The notes beneath the pieces were generated by a model. The model made no database searches. It had not been told where the DNA came from and was given only the letters and a program-made list of their open reading frames with translations. Source: an uncultured Prevotella sp. (GTDB lineage Bacteria > Bacteroidota > Bacteroidia > Bacteroidales > Bacteroidaceae). Taken from it: DNA of 6,695 bases. The stretch covers positions 1 through 6,695 of the forward strand of contig URLQ01000145.1 of assembly GCA_900548745.1 (NCBI GenBank), read 5' to 3'. The first letter of the stretch is position 1. The number at the start of each line of letters is the position of its first letter. Made by a program: the position numbers and the translations under genes. Positions 6,590-6,695 of the stretch are shown in pieces.

Positions 6590-6621
6590 TTTGTCTGCAC
6601 CGCAAATATTTATTACTTTTG
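6590..6621 (+). promoter_or_regulatory. Predicted promoter of the tRNA-Val gene
   Basis: TTTG (6590-6593) and TACTTTTG (6614-6621, TAnnTTTG) are separated by 20 bp, a near-ideal Bacteroidetes promoter. The start site would be near 6628, about a dozen bases upstream of the mature tRNA 5' end. Confidence 0.7.
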
Positions 6622-6640
6622 CATCGCTTTAAGGAGCTAT

Positions 6641-6695
6641 AGGGGCGTAGCCCAGTTGGTTTAGAGCGCTGCAGTCACATTGCAGAGGTCATCGG
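6641..6695 (+). tRNA. tRNA-Val (anticodon CAC), 3' end cut off by the window edge
   Basis: The sequence folds as a tRNA 5' portion. It has acceptor strand AGGGGCG, then TA, D stem GCCC/GAGC around an AGTTGGTTTA loop, and anticodon stem CTGCA/TGCAG with loop GTCACAT. The loop has T33 before the anticodon CAC and A37 after it. A variable loop AGGTC and the first T-stem strand ATCGG follow. Anticodon CAC reads GUG, so this is valine. The T loop, the 3' acceptor strand and any CCA lie outside the window, so the first base (A rather than the following G) rests on the spacing to the D stem. Confidence 0.88.

Overview
The window looks like a chromosomal piece of a Bacteroidales bacterium. A Prevotella-like or gut/oral Bacteroides-like genome is most likely; genus and species cannot be fixed from the sequence. 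The evidence is a SusC/RagA-type outer-membrane transporter with a carboxypeptidase-D-like N-terminal domain, a secreted multidomain carbohydrate esterase ending in a T9SS-like tail, AT-rich intergenic regions without Shine-Dalgarno sequences, and several Bacteroidetes-type promoters (TTTG, about 19-22 bp, TAnnTTTG).

Layout. Positions 1-1952 (minus) hold the first 650 codons of a SusC-family TonB-dependent transporter; its C-terminal part lies beyond the left edge. Positions 1953-2284 are an AT-rich gap with the susC promoter, candidate operator repeats upstream of it, and a hairpin that probably terminates the preceding gene. Positions 2285-5470 (minus) encode a 1061-residue secreted pectinesterase-like protein (CE8 fold). 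It has accessory modules in front of the catalytic beta-helix and an fnIII-like module plus sorting-domain-like tail behind it. Positions 5471-5774 are a divergent intergenic region. It holds the esterase promoter, a 9-bp direct repeat upstream of it, a degenerate octamer repeat tract (GAGTTGAC type) and the promoter of the next gene. Positions 5775-6473 (plus) encode a small protein with two membrane segments and a C-terminal OmpR-type winged helix. Positions 6474-6640 carry possible hairpins and a strong tRNA promoter. Position 6641 to the right edge is a truncated tRNA-Val(CAC).

How it may work together. The esterase and the SusC transporter lie on one strand and fit a glycan (possibly pectin) utilisation locus: extracellular or surface de-esterification of the glycan, then TonB-dependent import of oligosaccharides. 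Each has its own promoter and a terminator-like hairpin separates them, so they are probably separate transcription units. The divergent membrane-anchored winged-helix protein is an attractive candidate local regulator, but nothing in the sequence proves that it controls either neighbour. No SusD, polysaccharide lyase, glycoside hydrolase or hybrid two-component sensor is visible in the window, so the substrate is inferred only from the esterase family.
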